Origin: Methylocystis rosea
GTDB taxonomy: Bacteria > Pseudomonadota > Alphaproteobacteria > Rhizobiales > Beijerinckiaceae
NCBI RefSeq assembly: GCF_003855495.1
Contig: NZ_CP034086.1
Span: forward strand, 2,951,501 to 3,015,500
Direction of reading: 5' to 3'
DNA: 64,000 nt
Shown here: positions 36,810 through 45,679 of the stretch, piece after piece
How the letters are laid out: every line of letters starts with the position of its first letter
Numbering within the stretch: position 1 is the first letter of the stretch
Notes under the pieces: generated by a model
The model's input: only the letters and a program-made list of their open reading frames with translations
Databases searched by the model: none
What the model was told of the DNA's origin: nothing
Translations under genes and position numbers: made by a program

Positions 36810-37547
36810 ATGTTTGATCTCAACGGCAAGACTGCGCTCGTCACGGGCGCGAGCGGCGGAATCGGCGCGGCGATCGCGCGCGCGCTTCACGCCGCCGGCG
36901 CCGTCGTGGCGCTTTCCGGGACGAGGAAAGAGGCGCTGGAGGCGCTTGCCGGCGAATTGAACGGCCGCACGCACATTCTCCCCTGCAATCTTTCGCAAAA
37001 GGACGAGACCGAGAAGCTCGTGCCGGCGGCGGAGGCGGCGATGGGCGGACTCGACATTCTCGTCAATAACGCCGGCATCACCCGCGACATGTTGTTCATG
37101 CGCCTCAAGGACGAGGACTGGGACGCCGTCATCAACGTCAATCTGACGTCGGCCTTTCGCCTGTCGCGCGCGGCGCTGCGCGGGATGATGAAAAAGCGCT
37201 TCGGCCGGATCATCCAGATCACCTCGGTCGTCGGCGTGACCGGCAATCCCGGGCAAGGCAATTACGCCGCCGCCAAGGCGGGCATGATCGGCATGTCGAA
37301 GTCGCTGGCCGGCGAGGTCGCCTCGCGCGGCGTGACCGTCAATTGCGTCGCGCCCGGATTCATCGAAAGCCCGATGACCGAGGCGCTGACCGACGCGCAG
37401 AAGGAGGCGATCCTTCGCATGGTGCCCGCCGGTAGGCTCGGGACCGGCGCCGACGTCGCCGCCGCCTGCGTCTATCTGGCCAGCGCCGAGGCGGCCTATG
37501 TCACCGGGCAGACCCTGCACGTCAATGGCGGCATGGCCATGATCTAG
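36810..37547 (+). CDS. fabG: 3-oxoacyl-ACP reductase
   Basis: The NADPH-dependent ketoreductase of type II fatty acid synthesis has 245 residues. TGASGGIGAAIA (12-23) binds the cofactor, NNAG is at 86-89, and the catalytic Ser-Tyr-Lys are S139, Y152 and K156 in the family pattern ITSVVGVTGNPGQGNYAAAKAG. It is preceded by an excellent ribosome binding site. acpP follows after a 299-bp gap with no other gene. Confidence 0.96.
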   Translation: MFDLNGKTALVTGASGGIGAAIARALHAAGAVVALSGTRKEALEALAGELNGRTHILPCNLSQKDETEKLVPAAEAAMGGLDILVNNAGITRDMLFMRLKDEDWDAVINVNLTSAFRLSRAALRGMMKKRFGRIIQITSVVGVTGNPGQGNYAAAKAGMIGMSKSLAGEVASRGVTVNCVAPGFIESPMTEALTDAQKEAILRMVPAGRLGTGADVAAACVYLASAEAAYVTGQTLHVNGGMAMI

Positions 37548-37846
37548 GAGAGGCGAATCGCCTGGAAAACGCGTCTGCGGCGACCTTTTCGCCGCGTCCG
37601 CGGGAACGCGGGGGCGCCTCTCGCCATGCTCAGGGAAGTATGCTACCAGACCTCGCCGCTGAGGGGCGGCGTCGCCGCGATTTAAACCCGGTGGAGCAAG
37701 TCGCAACGCGTCTCGCACACATCAGGGCGATCGGCGCGCGATTGCACGTTAAAGGGATGAAGGGCGATCACGGAGCGCGCCAGCAGGCCTGCTCTAAATC
37801 GCCACACGGCGCGTGAGGCGCCAAACGCAGACAGGGATAAAAGAAG

Positions 37847-38086
37847 ATGAGCGATGTCGCCGAGCGCGTGAAAAAGATTGTTGTCGAGCATCTCGGCGTC
37901 GAAGCCGACAAGGTCGTCGACAAAGCCAATTTCATCGACGATCTGGGAGCCGATTCGCTCGATACCGTCGAACTCGTCATGGCTTTCGAGGAAGAATTCG
38001 GCGTCGAGATTCCCGACGACGCCGCCGAGACGATTCTCACTGTGGGCGATGCAGTGAAGTTCCTCGAAAAGGCGAAAGCCGCCTGA
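37847..38086 (+). CDS. acpP: Acyl carrier protein
   Basis: The 79-residue acidic helical protein carries the growing acyl chain on a phosphopantetheine attached to S37 in [11 protein letters not shown]. The rest matches the family closely ([17 protein letters not shown] and [17 protein letters not shown]). It lies between fabG and fabF, the common order, and is probably strongly expressed from the 300-bp region before it. Confidence 0.98.
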   Translation: MSDVAERVKKIVVEHLGVEADKVVDKANFIDDLGADSLDTVELVMAFEEEFGVEIPDDAAETILTVGDAVKFLEKAKAA

Positions 38087-38177
38087 CGAACTGAAGAACC
38101 AAGCGCGCGGCGGATCCTCTCGCGAGGCTTCGCCGACGCCGCCATTTCCGACAACATAACAGTTCGAGAGTAGAGCC

Positions 38178-39440
38178 ATGCGCAGGGTGGTCGTCACCGG
38201 TCTTGGCGTCGTATCTCCTTTGGGCTGCGGCGTGGAGACCAATTGGCGCCGTCTCGCCGCCGGAGAATGCGGCTTCAAACGTATCGACACATTCGAGGCC
38301 TCCGACCTCGCTTGCCAGATTGCGGCGGTCGTGCCGCGCGGCGACGGCGCGGACGGCACGTTCAATCCTGACGACTGGTTCGATCCCAAAGAGCAGCGCA
38401 AGGTCGATGATTTCATCATCTATGGCGCGAGCGCCGCGACCCAGGCGCTAAAAGACTCCGGTTGGGTGGCCGACACCCCAGAGAAGCAGGAATCCACTGG
38501 CGTTCTGATCGGCTCCGGCATCGGCGGACTCGGCGGCATCTACGAAACCTCCGTCACCTTGAGGGAGAAGGGACCGCGCCGCGTGTCGCCTTTCTTCGTC
38601 TCGGGCCGAATCATCAATCTCGTGGCGGGCTATGTCTCCATCATGCACGGCCTGAAGGGCCCGAATCATGCGGTGGTGACGGCCTGCGCCACCGGCACGC
38701 ACGCCATCGGCGACGCGGGGCGCATCATCGCCATGGGCGACGCCGACGTGATGGTCGCCGGCGGCGCCGAATCGCCCGTCAATCGCATCGGCGTCGCTGG
38801 CTTCGCCGCGTGCCGCGCGCTGTCGACCGGCTTCAACGATCGTCCTGAAGCCGCCTCCCGGCCGTATGACAGGGACCGCGACGGCTTCGTGCTTGGCGAA
38901 GGCGCTGGCTGCGTCGTGCTCGAGGAGTATGAGCACGCCAAGGCGCGTGGCGCGAAAATCTACGCCGAACTTATCGGCTACGGCATGTCGGGCGACGCCT
39001 ATCACATCACCGCGCCGGCACCCGATGGCGACGGCGCCTATCGCTGCATGAAGGCCGCGCTGAAGCGCGCCGGCGTTTCCGTCACCGACATCGATTACGT
39101 GAATGCGCACGGCACGTCGACGCCGCTCGGCGACGAGATTGAACTCAAGGCCGTCGAACGTCTTCTGGGCAACGTCGAACCCAAGCTCGCCATGTCATCG
39201 ACGAAATCCGCGATCGGCCATCTGCTCGGCGCCGCCGGCGCCGTCGAAGCGATCTATTCGATCCTGGCGATGCAGGCGAATGTCGCGCCGCCGACGCGCA
39301 ACCTCGACAATCCCTCAGTTGCAACGACGATCGACCTCGTGCCGCACAAAGCCCGCGAGAAGGAAATCAATATCGCTTTGTCGAATTCCTTCGGTTTTGG
39401 CGGCACGAACGCCTCGCTGCTGTTTCGCCGCGCCTCCTGA
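38178..39440 (+). CDS. fabF: 3-oxoacyl-ACP synthase II
   Basis: The beta-ketoacyl-ACP synthase elongates acyl-ACP with malonyl-ACP. It has 420 residues with the nucleophile C170 in VVTACATGTHAIGDA and the two histidines in YVNAHGTSTPLGD and SAIGHLLGAAG. The C-terminal NSFGFGGTNASLLFRR is typical. It follows acpP by 91 bp. Confidence 0.97.
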   Translation: MRRVVVTGLGVVSPLGCGVETNWRRLAAGECGFKRIDTFEASDLACQIAAVVPRGDGADGTFNPDDWFDPKEQRKVDDFIIYGASAATQALKDSGWVADTPEKQESTGVLIGSGIGGLGGIYETSVTLREKGPRRVSPFFVSGRIINLVAGYVSIMHGLKGPNHAVVTACATGTHAIGDAGRIIAMGDADVMVAGGAESPVNRIGVAGFAACRALSTGFNDRPEAASRPYDRDRDGFVLGEGAGCVVLEEYEHAKARGAKIYAELIGYGMSGDAYHITAPAPDGDGAYRCMKAALKRAGVSVTDIDYVNAHGTSTPLGDEIELKAVERLLGNVEPKLAMSSTKSAIGHLLGAAGAVEAIYSILAMQANVAPPTRNLDNPSVATTIDLVPHKAREKEINIALSNSFGFGGTNASLLFRRAS

Positions 39441-39599
39441 GCAGGGGCGCTCAACCGGCGCATTCGAACGTCTATCGCGCGATGCGCCGGAGCCTGCGAA
39501 CCTAAGCGGCGCATTCCTGAATTCGCCACAATGAGGCATAGTGTAAGTCCTCGGCGATAATCGGCGTGAAATCTTCGAGCGTTTGATGGGCGTAGTGCG

Positions 39600-42323
39600 A
39601 TGAGCGAACCGGACAATAAAGGCGCGCCCGAAAAGCCGACAGACGCCGTAGCGGCGGCGCCGAGCGCGCCGACCTCGGCCGAAAACGCCGAAGCCGCCGC
39701 GCTACAGCGCGAAGACCTCCCAGCGCAACCAAGCTTGAACGCGCCCGCAGAGGACTCTGGGGCGCCGCCGATTGGAATTTCGCCGCCTGACGCCGCGCTG
39801 GTGAAAGAGCCGGCCGCGGTCGCGTCTGCGCCAATGCCGCAGCCGCCGATCGCGAAGGCCGAAGCGACTCCGGCCCAGCCGCCGAAGGCTCCCGTCCCGC
39901 CAGCGGCCGACCTCGCCACGCCGGTTCCCGCCGCGCCCTTCCAACCCGCCGTGGTTCCGCCGCCCACCCCGCAGCCGCAGCTCGCGACAAAGGTCGAACC
40001 GACTCTGCCCGAGCCGCCGAAAGCTCCCGCCCCATCAGCGTCTGATATCGTCGCGACGATTCCGGCAGCGCCCCTCCAACCCGCGGTCGTTCCGCCGCCC
40101 GCAGCGCCGCAGCCGCCCGTCGCAGCGAAGGTCGAAGCGCCTCCGCCCGAGACTCCGAAAGCGCCCGCCCCGCCAGCGGCTGAAATCGCCACCCCGGTTC
40201 CGGCGGCGCCCATCCAACCCGCCGTGATTCCCCCGCCAGCGCCGCAGCCGCCCATTGCGGCGAAGGCCGAGGCGCCCCTTTCGCAGGTTCCCGCTTCAGC
40301 CCCGGGGGCGTCGCCGCAGCCGCCATTGGCGCAAGCGCCCGCGCCGACTGCCTACGTTGCGCCTGCCAGCGAAACCGCAAAACCGTCTGCTGCGCCGCCG
40401 GCGGGACCCGCATCGCCGGCTCCCCCGTCCTGGACCCCGCCGCCGCGCCCCGTGATCAGGGCTGAAGCGCCAGCACTCGGACCTGCCGGCCCGCCCTCGG
40501 CGGCAAAGCCGGGCGCCGCGGCGCCGGGCGCCGGCATATTCGGGCGGCGCGCTGCGCGTCAAAGCGCTAAGCCGGCAGAAGCCGCGCCTCCGCCGAAAAA
40601 GCGTAAGCGCCGCGAGGGAACGCTTTCCGTGGCGAGCGGCTTCCTGAGTTTCGTGCTCGTCGCGCTTGTCGCCGGCGTCTTCGGCGTCATCGCCGTTATG
40701 CACAAGCTGAAAGAACCGGGGCCGCTGGCGGCCGACAAGGTCGTCTATATTCCGCCGCGCAGCGACTTGCTTGAGATCATCTCTCAACTCGAGCGCGAAG
40801 GCGTCATCGCCAATTCGACGCTCATGCAGTTCGGAACGCTTCTCGACGGCAAGCTCGGCAAGCTGAAGCCCGGCGAATTTGCCTTCAAGAAAAACATAAG
40901 CGTTCGCGACGTGATCGATCAGATCGCCTCCGGTCGTCAGATCATGCACAGCGTGACCATCCCGGAAGGTCTGACTTCAGAACAAATTGTGCAAAAGCTG
41001 AAAGAAGCCCAACTGCTGGTGGGCGATATCGTCGACCTTCCGAAGGAAGGCGCTCTGCTGCCCGAGACCTACAAATACCCGCGCGGCTACCCTCGGGCGC
41101 GTCTGCTCGGGAAGATGCAGGAAGACCAGCGCAAGACGCTCGATGCGATCTGGGCGAAGCGCTCGCCGGACCTGCCGTTGCGCACGCCCTACGAACTGGT
41201 GACGCTCGCGTCGATCGTCGAAAAAGAGACGGGCAAGAACGAGGAGCGGCCGCGCGTCGCCGCCGTCTTCGTCAATCGGCTGCGCAAAGGCATGCGCCTT
41301 CAGTCTGATCCGACGATCATCTACGGCCTCGTCGGCGGAAAAGCGACGCTCGGCCGGCCGATCATGCGCAGCGAGATCGAGAAGTGGACGCCTTACAACA
41401 CCTACGCCATCGACGGTCTTCCGCCGGGACCGATCGCCAATCCCGGCCGCGCCGCGCTTGAAGCCGCCGCGCATCCTGCGCCGACGCGCGATCTCTATTT
41501 TGTCGCCGACGGCACGGGCGGTCATGTCTTCTCCGAATCGCTCGACCAGCATTCGCGCAACGTCCAGAACTGGCGGCGACTGGAGAAAGAAAAGACCGAC
41601 GGCGCGGTTGATCGCGCCACGCCCGGCGTCCCCGCGCCGGCGGCGCCCAAGCCCGATAAGCGCACGCAGGCGCCCATCGGACGTCTCGTCACGCTTGCCG
41701 AGAGTCACGAAGACTTTCCGGCGAACCGCGCCATGGCGCCGGACGACGGTCCCACCCACCGGCTCGGCAAATTTTCTTACGCCGAAGCCGATTTTTTCCT
41801 CGGCGGCCACGGCGACCGCACGCAGGTCCAGGCGGCTGAATTTGCCGCCCTGAGGCCGGCGCGACCCTTCTTTACCGAGGAATCCGTGCAGCTGCGGGCC
41901 AGGGCGCTGTTCGACCCGATGCTTCTCGCCGGCCGCCCGGCGCCGCCCCGGGCGGAGGAGGAGCGGCTCAATCCGGATATGACGACCATCGCGAGCGAAA
42001 GTCCGGACGCTCAGCCTGACGGTGCCGGCGAGATCGCCGCCTATCCGGTCTCGCCGGCGCAGCGCGCCGAACAGCGGGCCCGCGCGGCGCGTCTCGGACT
42101 TTCGGCAGGCTCCGACGAGCTTCCCGGCGAAGCGCTCGGCGGACGACTCGTACAGGACGCCGCGCCGCCGGCGGGCGCCACGGCTTTGGCCGCGACGGGC
42201 GGTCGGCCCTTGCGTCCGCGCGCCTTCGACGCCTCTGAAGGCACGCCGCTCGACCCGCTGCGTGACAAGAGCTGGGATCTCACCTCAGCTAAGACGGTCC
42301 CTACGACAACCGATTTGCGGTAA
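39600..42323 (+). CDS. mltG: Endolytic transglycosylase MltG with long disordered extensions
   Basis: MltG cleaves nascent peptidoglycan strands at the inner membrane. The protein has 907 residues, more than twice the usual ~340-400. Residues ~1-340 are Pro/Ala-rich and disordered and include three tandem ~45-residue repeats; a single membrane helix follows (~343-370, SFVLVALVAGVFGVIAVMH). The YceG/MltG catalytic domain (~375-675) has the catalytic Glu in LASIVEKETGKNEERP and the GLPPGPIANPGRAALEAA loop. A second disordered tail of ~220 residues ends the protein. The cytoplasmic N-terminal extension may scaffold interactions, which is an inference. Confidence 0.92.
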   Translation: MSEPDNKGAPEKPTDAVAAAPSAPTSAENAEAAALQREDLPAQPSLNAPAEDSGAPPIGISPPDAALVKEPAAVASAPMPQPPIAKAEATPAQPPKAPVPPAADLATPVPAAPFQPAVVPPPTPQPQLATKVEPTLPEPPKAPAPSASDIVATIPAAPLQPAVVPPPAAPQPPVAAKVEAPPPETPKAPAPPAAEIATPVPAAPIQPAVIPPPAPQPPIAAKAEAPLSQVPASAPGASPQPPLAQAPAPTAYVAPASETAKPSAAPPAGPASPAPPSWTPPPRPVIRAEAPALGPAGPPSAAKPGAAAPGAGIFGRRAARQSAKPAEAAPPPKKRKRREGTLSVASGFLSFVLVALVAGVFGVIAVMHKLKEPGPLAADKVVYIPPRSDLLEIISQLEREGVIANSTLMQFGTLLDGKLGKLKPGEFAFKKNISVRDVIDQIASGRQIMHSVTIPEGLTSEQIVQKLKEAQLLVGDIVDLPKEGALLPETYKYPRGYPRARLLGKMQEDQRKTLDAIWAKRSPDLPLRTPYELVTLASIVEKETGKNEERPRVAAVFVNRLRKGMRLQSDPTIIYGLVGGKATLGRPIMRSEIEKWTPYNTYAIDGLPPGPIANPGRAALEAAAHPAPTRDLYFVADGTGGHVFSESLDQHSRNVQNWRRLEKEKTDGAVDRATPGVPAPAAPKPDKRTQAPIGRLVTLAESHEDFPANRAMAPDDGPTHRLGKFSYAEADFFLGGHGDRTQVQAAEFAALRPARPFFTEESVQLRARALFDPMLLAGRPAPPRAEEERLNPDMTTIASESPDAQPDGAGEIAAYPVSPAQRAEQRARAARLGLSAGSDELPGEALGGRLVQDAAPPAGATALAATGGRPLRPRAFDASEGTPLDPLRDKSWDLTSAKTVPTTTDLR
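39840..40295 (+). repeat. Tandem Pro/Ala-rich coding repeats in mltG
   Basis: Three consecutive units of 44, 46 and 45 codons encode QPP(I/V)A.K.EA...PPKAP.PPA.(D/E)(I/L)ATPVPAAP.QPAV(V/I)PPP.P, followed by a partial fourth unit. They differ at many codons, so they are an older duplication rather than a recent slippage product. Confidence 0.85.
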
Positions 42324-42398
42324 GGCCGACGCGGCGATAGTCAGGCGCGGCGCAACTCGGCCTCACGCCGATTCGCCGTCTCGGAGCCGCCGCCGCAA

Positions 42399-43286
42399 AT
42401 GAGCATTCACAGCATGACGGGATTCGCCCGCGTTCAGGGCGCCGTCGCCGCCTTTCGCTATGCGTGGGAGATCAAGAGCGTCAACGCCAAGGGGCTGGAC
42501 CTGCGTCTGCGCGCCCCACCAGATTTCGACTCCGTGGAGATCAAGGCGAGGGAAAAAATCGCCGCGCGGCTCGCGCGCGGGGCGGTTTTCGCCAATCTTG
42601 TCGCAAAGCGCGAAGACGAGAGCCAGGTCGCCCGCCTCAACCGCGTCGCTCTCGACGCCCTTCTCACCGCACTCTCCGAACGCCCGCCGCCCGCCAATAT
42701 CGGCCCCGCGACGCTCGATGGTCTGCTCGCGGTGCGCGGCGTGGTCGAGATCGTCGAGCCGGAGCTGTCCGACGCCGATCGCGCCGAGCTTGACGCGCAG
42801 ATTCTCGGATCGCTGGATGAAGCGCTGAACGCGCTGATCGCCTCGCGCGCCGCGGAGGGCGACGCTCTGGCGGCGGTCCTTCGTCAGCGGCTCGATCGCA
42901 TATCGATCCTCGCCGCGCAGGCCGACGCGGCGCCGGCGCGCCAGCCCGAAGCGATTCGCGCGCGGCTGAAGCAGCAGCTCGCGCGCCTCCTGGAGAACGC
43001 CGATTCCCTCGATCCGGCGCGACTGCACCAGGAGGCGGCGCTGCTTGCGGTTCGCGCCGACATTCGCGAGGAGCTCGACCGATTGAAGGCGCATGTCGAC
43101 AGCGCGTCCAAACTGCTCGCTGCGGGCGGGCCGATCGGCCGGCGTCTGGATTTTCTGGCGCAGGAGCTTGGCCGTGAGACCAACACGCTGTGCGCCAAAT
43201 CGAACGACGCCGGACTCTCGGCGATCGGGCTTGAACTGAAGATCGAGGTCGAGCAGCTGCGCGAGCAGGTTCAGAACATCGAGTGA
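42399..43286 (+). CDS. yicC: YicC family protein, probable endoribonuclease
   Basis: The 295-residue protein starts with the family signature SIHSMTGFARVQG and ends SNDAGLSAIGLELKIEVEQLREQVQNIE, both diagnostic of YicC (YicC_N and DUF1732). Characterised homologues act as RNA-degrading enzymes, and the gene often precedes gmk as here. It follows mltG by 75 bp, and the order mltG-yicC-gmk is typical of Hyphomicrobiales. Confidence 0.94.
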   Translation: MSIHSMTGFARVQGAVAAFRYAWEIKSVNAKGLDLRLRAPPDFDSVEIKAREKIAARLARGAVFANLVAKREDESQVARLNRVALDALLTALSERPPPANIGPATLDGLLAVRGVVEIVEPELSDADRAELDAQILGSLDEALNALIASRAAEGDALAAVLRQRLDRISILAAQADAAPARQPEAIRARLKQQLARLLENADSLDPARLHQEAALLAVRADIREELDRLKAHVDSASKLLAAGGPIGRRLDFLAQELGRETNTLCAKSNDAGLSAIGLELKIEVEQLREQVQNIE

Positions 43287-43307
43287 GTCGCGAGTGGACA
43301 GCGAGGC

Positions 43308-43357
43308 CGCTACTCGCTAACTCGCTACTCGCTACTAACTATCGGCTACTCGCTCTC
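43308..43357. repeat. Short imperfect direct repeats (CTACTCGC) between yicC and gmk
   Basis: The motif CTACTCGCT is repeated in the form GCTACTCGCTAACTCGCTACTCGCTACTAACTATCGGCTACTCGC, five near copies within 50 bases. It is a simple slippage-type repeat with no coding frame, directly upstream of gmk. Confidence 0.7.
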
Positions 43358-43365
43358 GAAAAGTC

Positions 43366-44007
43366 ATGCTTCCGACTCCATCCAGCCGCCGCGGCATTGT
43401 CCTCATCCTTTCCTCGCCCTCCGGCGCGGGCAAGACGACGCTGACGCGGATGCTGCTGCAGGACCGCGATCTCGATCTGACGCTGTCAATTTCGGTGACG
43501 ACGCGCACAAGGCGTTCGAGCGAAGTCGACGGCATCCATTACAGCTTCATCCCCGAGCGTCGATTCGCCGCCATGCGCGACGCCGGCGAACTTTTGGAAT
43601 GGGCCGAGGTTCACGGCAATTTTTACGGCACGCCGCGTGGGCCGGTCGAAGACATCCTTGCGCAAGGCCGCGACTGCCTGTTCGACATCGACTATCAGGG
43701 CACGCGCCAGGTGCGCGAGAAGATGGGCGCCGACGCCGTCACCGTCTTCATCCTGCCGCCGTCGATGGATGAATTGCGCGCCCGACTTGAGCGGCGCGCG
43801 GAGGATTCGCGCGACGCGATGGCGCGACGGCTTGAGAATGCGCGCAAGGAAATCGCGCGCTGGAAAGATTACGACTATGTGATCGTCAACGACGATCTGC
43901 AGCGCGCCTTCGACGATCTGATCGCGATCCTGCGCGCCGAACGGCAGAGACGGCCAAGGCGCGATAAGGAAATCGAGCAATTCGTCGCGAAATTATTGAA
44001 CGAGTGA
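43366..44007 (+). CDS. gmk: Guanylate kinase
   Basis: The enzyme phosphorylates GMP to GDP with ATP. It has 213 residues with the P-loop LSSPSGAGKTTLTRML (15-30) and the GMP-binding stretch SVTTRTRRSSEVDGIHYSFI. The guanylate-specific region LLEWAEVHGNFYGTPRGPVE and the lid RRAEDSRDAMARRLENARKEI are also clear. It follows yicC, as in many Alphaproteobacteria. Confidence 0.97.
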   Translation: MLPTPSSRRGIVLILSSPSGAGKTTLTRMLLQDRDLDLTLSISVTTRTRRSSEVDGIHYSFIPERRFAAMRDAGELLEWAEVHGNFYGTPRGPVEDILAQGRDCLFDIDYQGTRQVREKMGADAVTVFILPPSMDELRARLERRAEDSRDAMARRLENARKEIARWKDYDYVIVNDDLQRAFDDLIAILRAERQRRPRRDKEIEQFVAKLLNE

Positions 44008-44056
44008 TCCATCAATTGCACGAAGATCACGCAAACTGACGGACCGCGAGGTCGCA

Positions 44057-44263
44057 ATGAAAGAGCTTGCAATTTTCCTGTTGTTGGCAGCGCTCGTATT
44101 TGTGTCTGCACGTTTGATCTACGTAGAAAATCAGCGATACGCTATGGTCGTGGGCCTTTGCAGATTCAAAGTTGACGATCCAAACGCGCTACACGAATGC
44201 CTGCGTAGTGTCCAAGCTCGCGATTCCGGCCTCTGGCATCTTTATTACGGATTGATCGATTAG
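44057..44263 (+). CDS. Small membrane-anchored protein, unknown
   Basis: The 68-residue protein has one N-terminal hydrophobic helix (ELAIFLLLAALVFVSARLI, residues 3-21) and a soluble tail with two Cys (GLCRFK, HECLRS). GCGAGGTCGCA precedes ATG 44057 at good distance, which is the main reason to believe it. No family is recognised. It starts 49 bp after gmk on the same strand. Confidence 0.6.
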   Translation: MKELAIFLLLAALVFVSARLIYVENQRYAMVVGLCRFKVDDPNALHECLRSVQARDSGLWHLYYGLID

Positions 44264-44380
44264 CCTTCTGTCGATTTTGCGATTCAGCGCTCACTGCTGA
44301 GCGATCAAAGCCATCGAAACATTTTACCGCCAAGCTTTTGAGCGAATAGCTCTTCGTGCGCGGCGCGCTATCTCGTCACC

Positions 44381-44735
44381 ATGGCGCCTATTGCTCTCAA
44401 GCGCGTTTACGACCAAGCCGAAGCGGAAGACGCGCGTGCTCGTCGATCGGCTTTGGCCGCGCGGCCTGCGTAAGGACAAGGCGGACCTTGATCTCTGGGC
44501 GAAGGACGTTGCGCCAAGCAATACGCTGCGGCGCTGGTTCGACCATAAACCGGAACGCTGGGAGGAATTTGAGAAGCGTTATCGCGCCGAGCTTGCCGCG
44601 CCCGAGACGCAGCCGCGAATCGAGGCGCTTCGCGCAGTGACGCGCAAGGGCCACGTCACATTGCTCTATGCGGCGCGCGACGAGTCGATGAACAACGCCG
44701 TTGTGCTGCGAGATTATCTACGCAAGCGTCACTGA
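44381..44735 (+). pseudogene. DUF488 (YeaO-like) gene with an apparent frameshift
   Basis: Family members begin like 'I.LKRVYD....DG.RVLVDRLWPRG'. Here ATG 44381 encodes MAPIALKRVYDQAEAED in one frame, and the continuation TRVLVDRLWPRGLRKDKADL and everything to the stop at 44735 ([15 protein letters not shown]) lies in another frame. The switch falls near 44430-44440 (GAAGACGCGCGTGCTC). Deleting one base or adding two there would restore one frame. It may be a true lesion, a sequencing error, or rarely programmed. The frame starting TTG 44391 is a by-product. The 3' end overlaps the convergent rsmA stop. Confidence 0.75.
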
Positions 44736-45679
44736 GCCAAAAGCGCATTGGCCAGAGCGACGAAGCCGGCGACGTCGATTTCTTCCGCGCGTTTGGTTTC
44801 GTCTATTCCGGCCGCCGCGAGCAGCGCCGACGCATCGACGCCAAGCGACTTCAAACTTTGCCGCAACATCTTGCGGCGTTGTCCGAAGGCGGCTTGCGTG
44901 ACGCGCGCCAACGCCCGCGGATCGCAGTGCAGCGGCTTCGGATTTGGCGTCAGCTCAATGACGGAAGAGGTCACTTTCGGCGGCGGCGTGAAGGCGGCGG
45001 GCGAGACGTCGAAGAGAATGCGCGCCTTCGTGCGCCAGCCGCACAGCACCGCGAGCCGACCATAATCGGCGCGCTCTTTCGGCGTCGCGACGATGCGCAG
45101 CGCAACCTCTCTTTGAAACATCAGCACATAGCGGTCGAAGACCGAGGGCCAGGGCTCCGCTGCGATCCATTTCGTCAGCAACGCCGTCGCGACGTTGTAC
45201 GGAAGGTTGGCGCAGATGCGCGCAGAAGCTCGGTTGTCATTCCCGACGGGCCGAAGGTCGAGCGGGGAACTGGCATTTGTTTCGGAATCTGCGCTGGATT
45301 CCCGATCGCTCGTTTCACGAGCGTCTGGAATGACAGGCGCGTGGGTCCGCACGAGCGCTGCAATGTCTATCTCCAGCGCATCGCCTTCGACGATCGTCAA
45401 CCGGCCTGGGTAATGCGCCGCGATCTCTTCGAGCGCCGGCAAACAACGAGGATCGCGTTCGACGGCGATGACTCGCGCGCCTTGCTCGAGCAGCGCGCGT
45501 GTCAACCCGCCGGGACCGGGACCGATCTCGACGATGATCGTGTCATCGAAAGGTCCGGCGGCGCGGGCGATGCGCGCGGTGAGATTGAGATCGAACAGAA
45601 AGTTCTGTCCAAGCGATCTTTTTGCGTCGAGTCCGTAACGGGCGACGACGTCTCGCAGCGGCGGCAGCGCGTCGGGCAC
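44729..45679 (-). CDS. rsmA: 16S rRNA dimethyladenosine transferase with 33-residue in-frame insert
   Basis: RsmA/KsgA dimethylates A1518 and A1519 of 16S rRNA. SAM-binding features are [15 protein letters not shown] at the start, [19 protein letters not shown] and [14 protein letters not shown] (the NLPY catalytic motif). The protein has 316 residues against ~270-285 usual. The excess is a 33-residue segment ([10 protein letters not shown]... to ...RPVGND) between the [19 protein letters not shown] part and NLPYNV, which corresponds exactly to a 99-bp palindromic element. The gene directly follows pdxA, a common pair. Confidence 0.95.
   Translation of the reverse strand: MPDALPPLRDVVARYGLDAKRSLGQNFLFDLNLTARIARAAGPFDDTIIVEIGPGPGGLTRALLEQGARVIAVERDPRCLPALEEIAAHYPGRLTIVEGDALEIDIAALVRTHAPVIPDARETSDRESSADSETNASSPLDLRPVGNDNRASARICANLPYNVATALLTKWIAAEPWPSVFDRYVLMFQREVALRIVATPKERADYGRLAVLCGWRTKARILFDVSPAAFTPPPKVTSSVIELTPNPKPLHCDPRALARVTQAAFGQRRKMLRQSLKSLGVDASALLAAAGIDETKRAEEIDVAGFVALANALLAQ
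45236..45334 (-). repeat. Palindromic element inserted in frame inside rsmA
   Basis: A 99-bp segment is bounded by perfect inverted ends GTCATTCC / GGAATGAC (45236-45243 and 45327-45334), with an inner hairpin GCTCGTTTCACGAGC. Its length is exactly 33 codons and it reads through without a stop, so the host gene stays open. The ends resemble the GTCATTCC...GGAATGAC palindromes that are usually intergenic in these genomes. The arrangement recalls protein-coding palindromic elements known from Rickettsia. Confidence 0.8.

Noticed and set aside
38087..38177. Search for tRNA or small RNA in the acpP-fabF gap and other short gaps
   Set aside because: No cloverleaf arms, T-loop GGTTCRANYCC or CCA end was found here or in any other intergenic stretch of the window.
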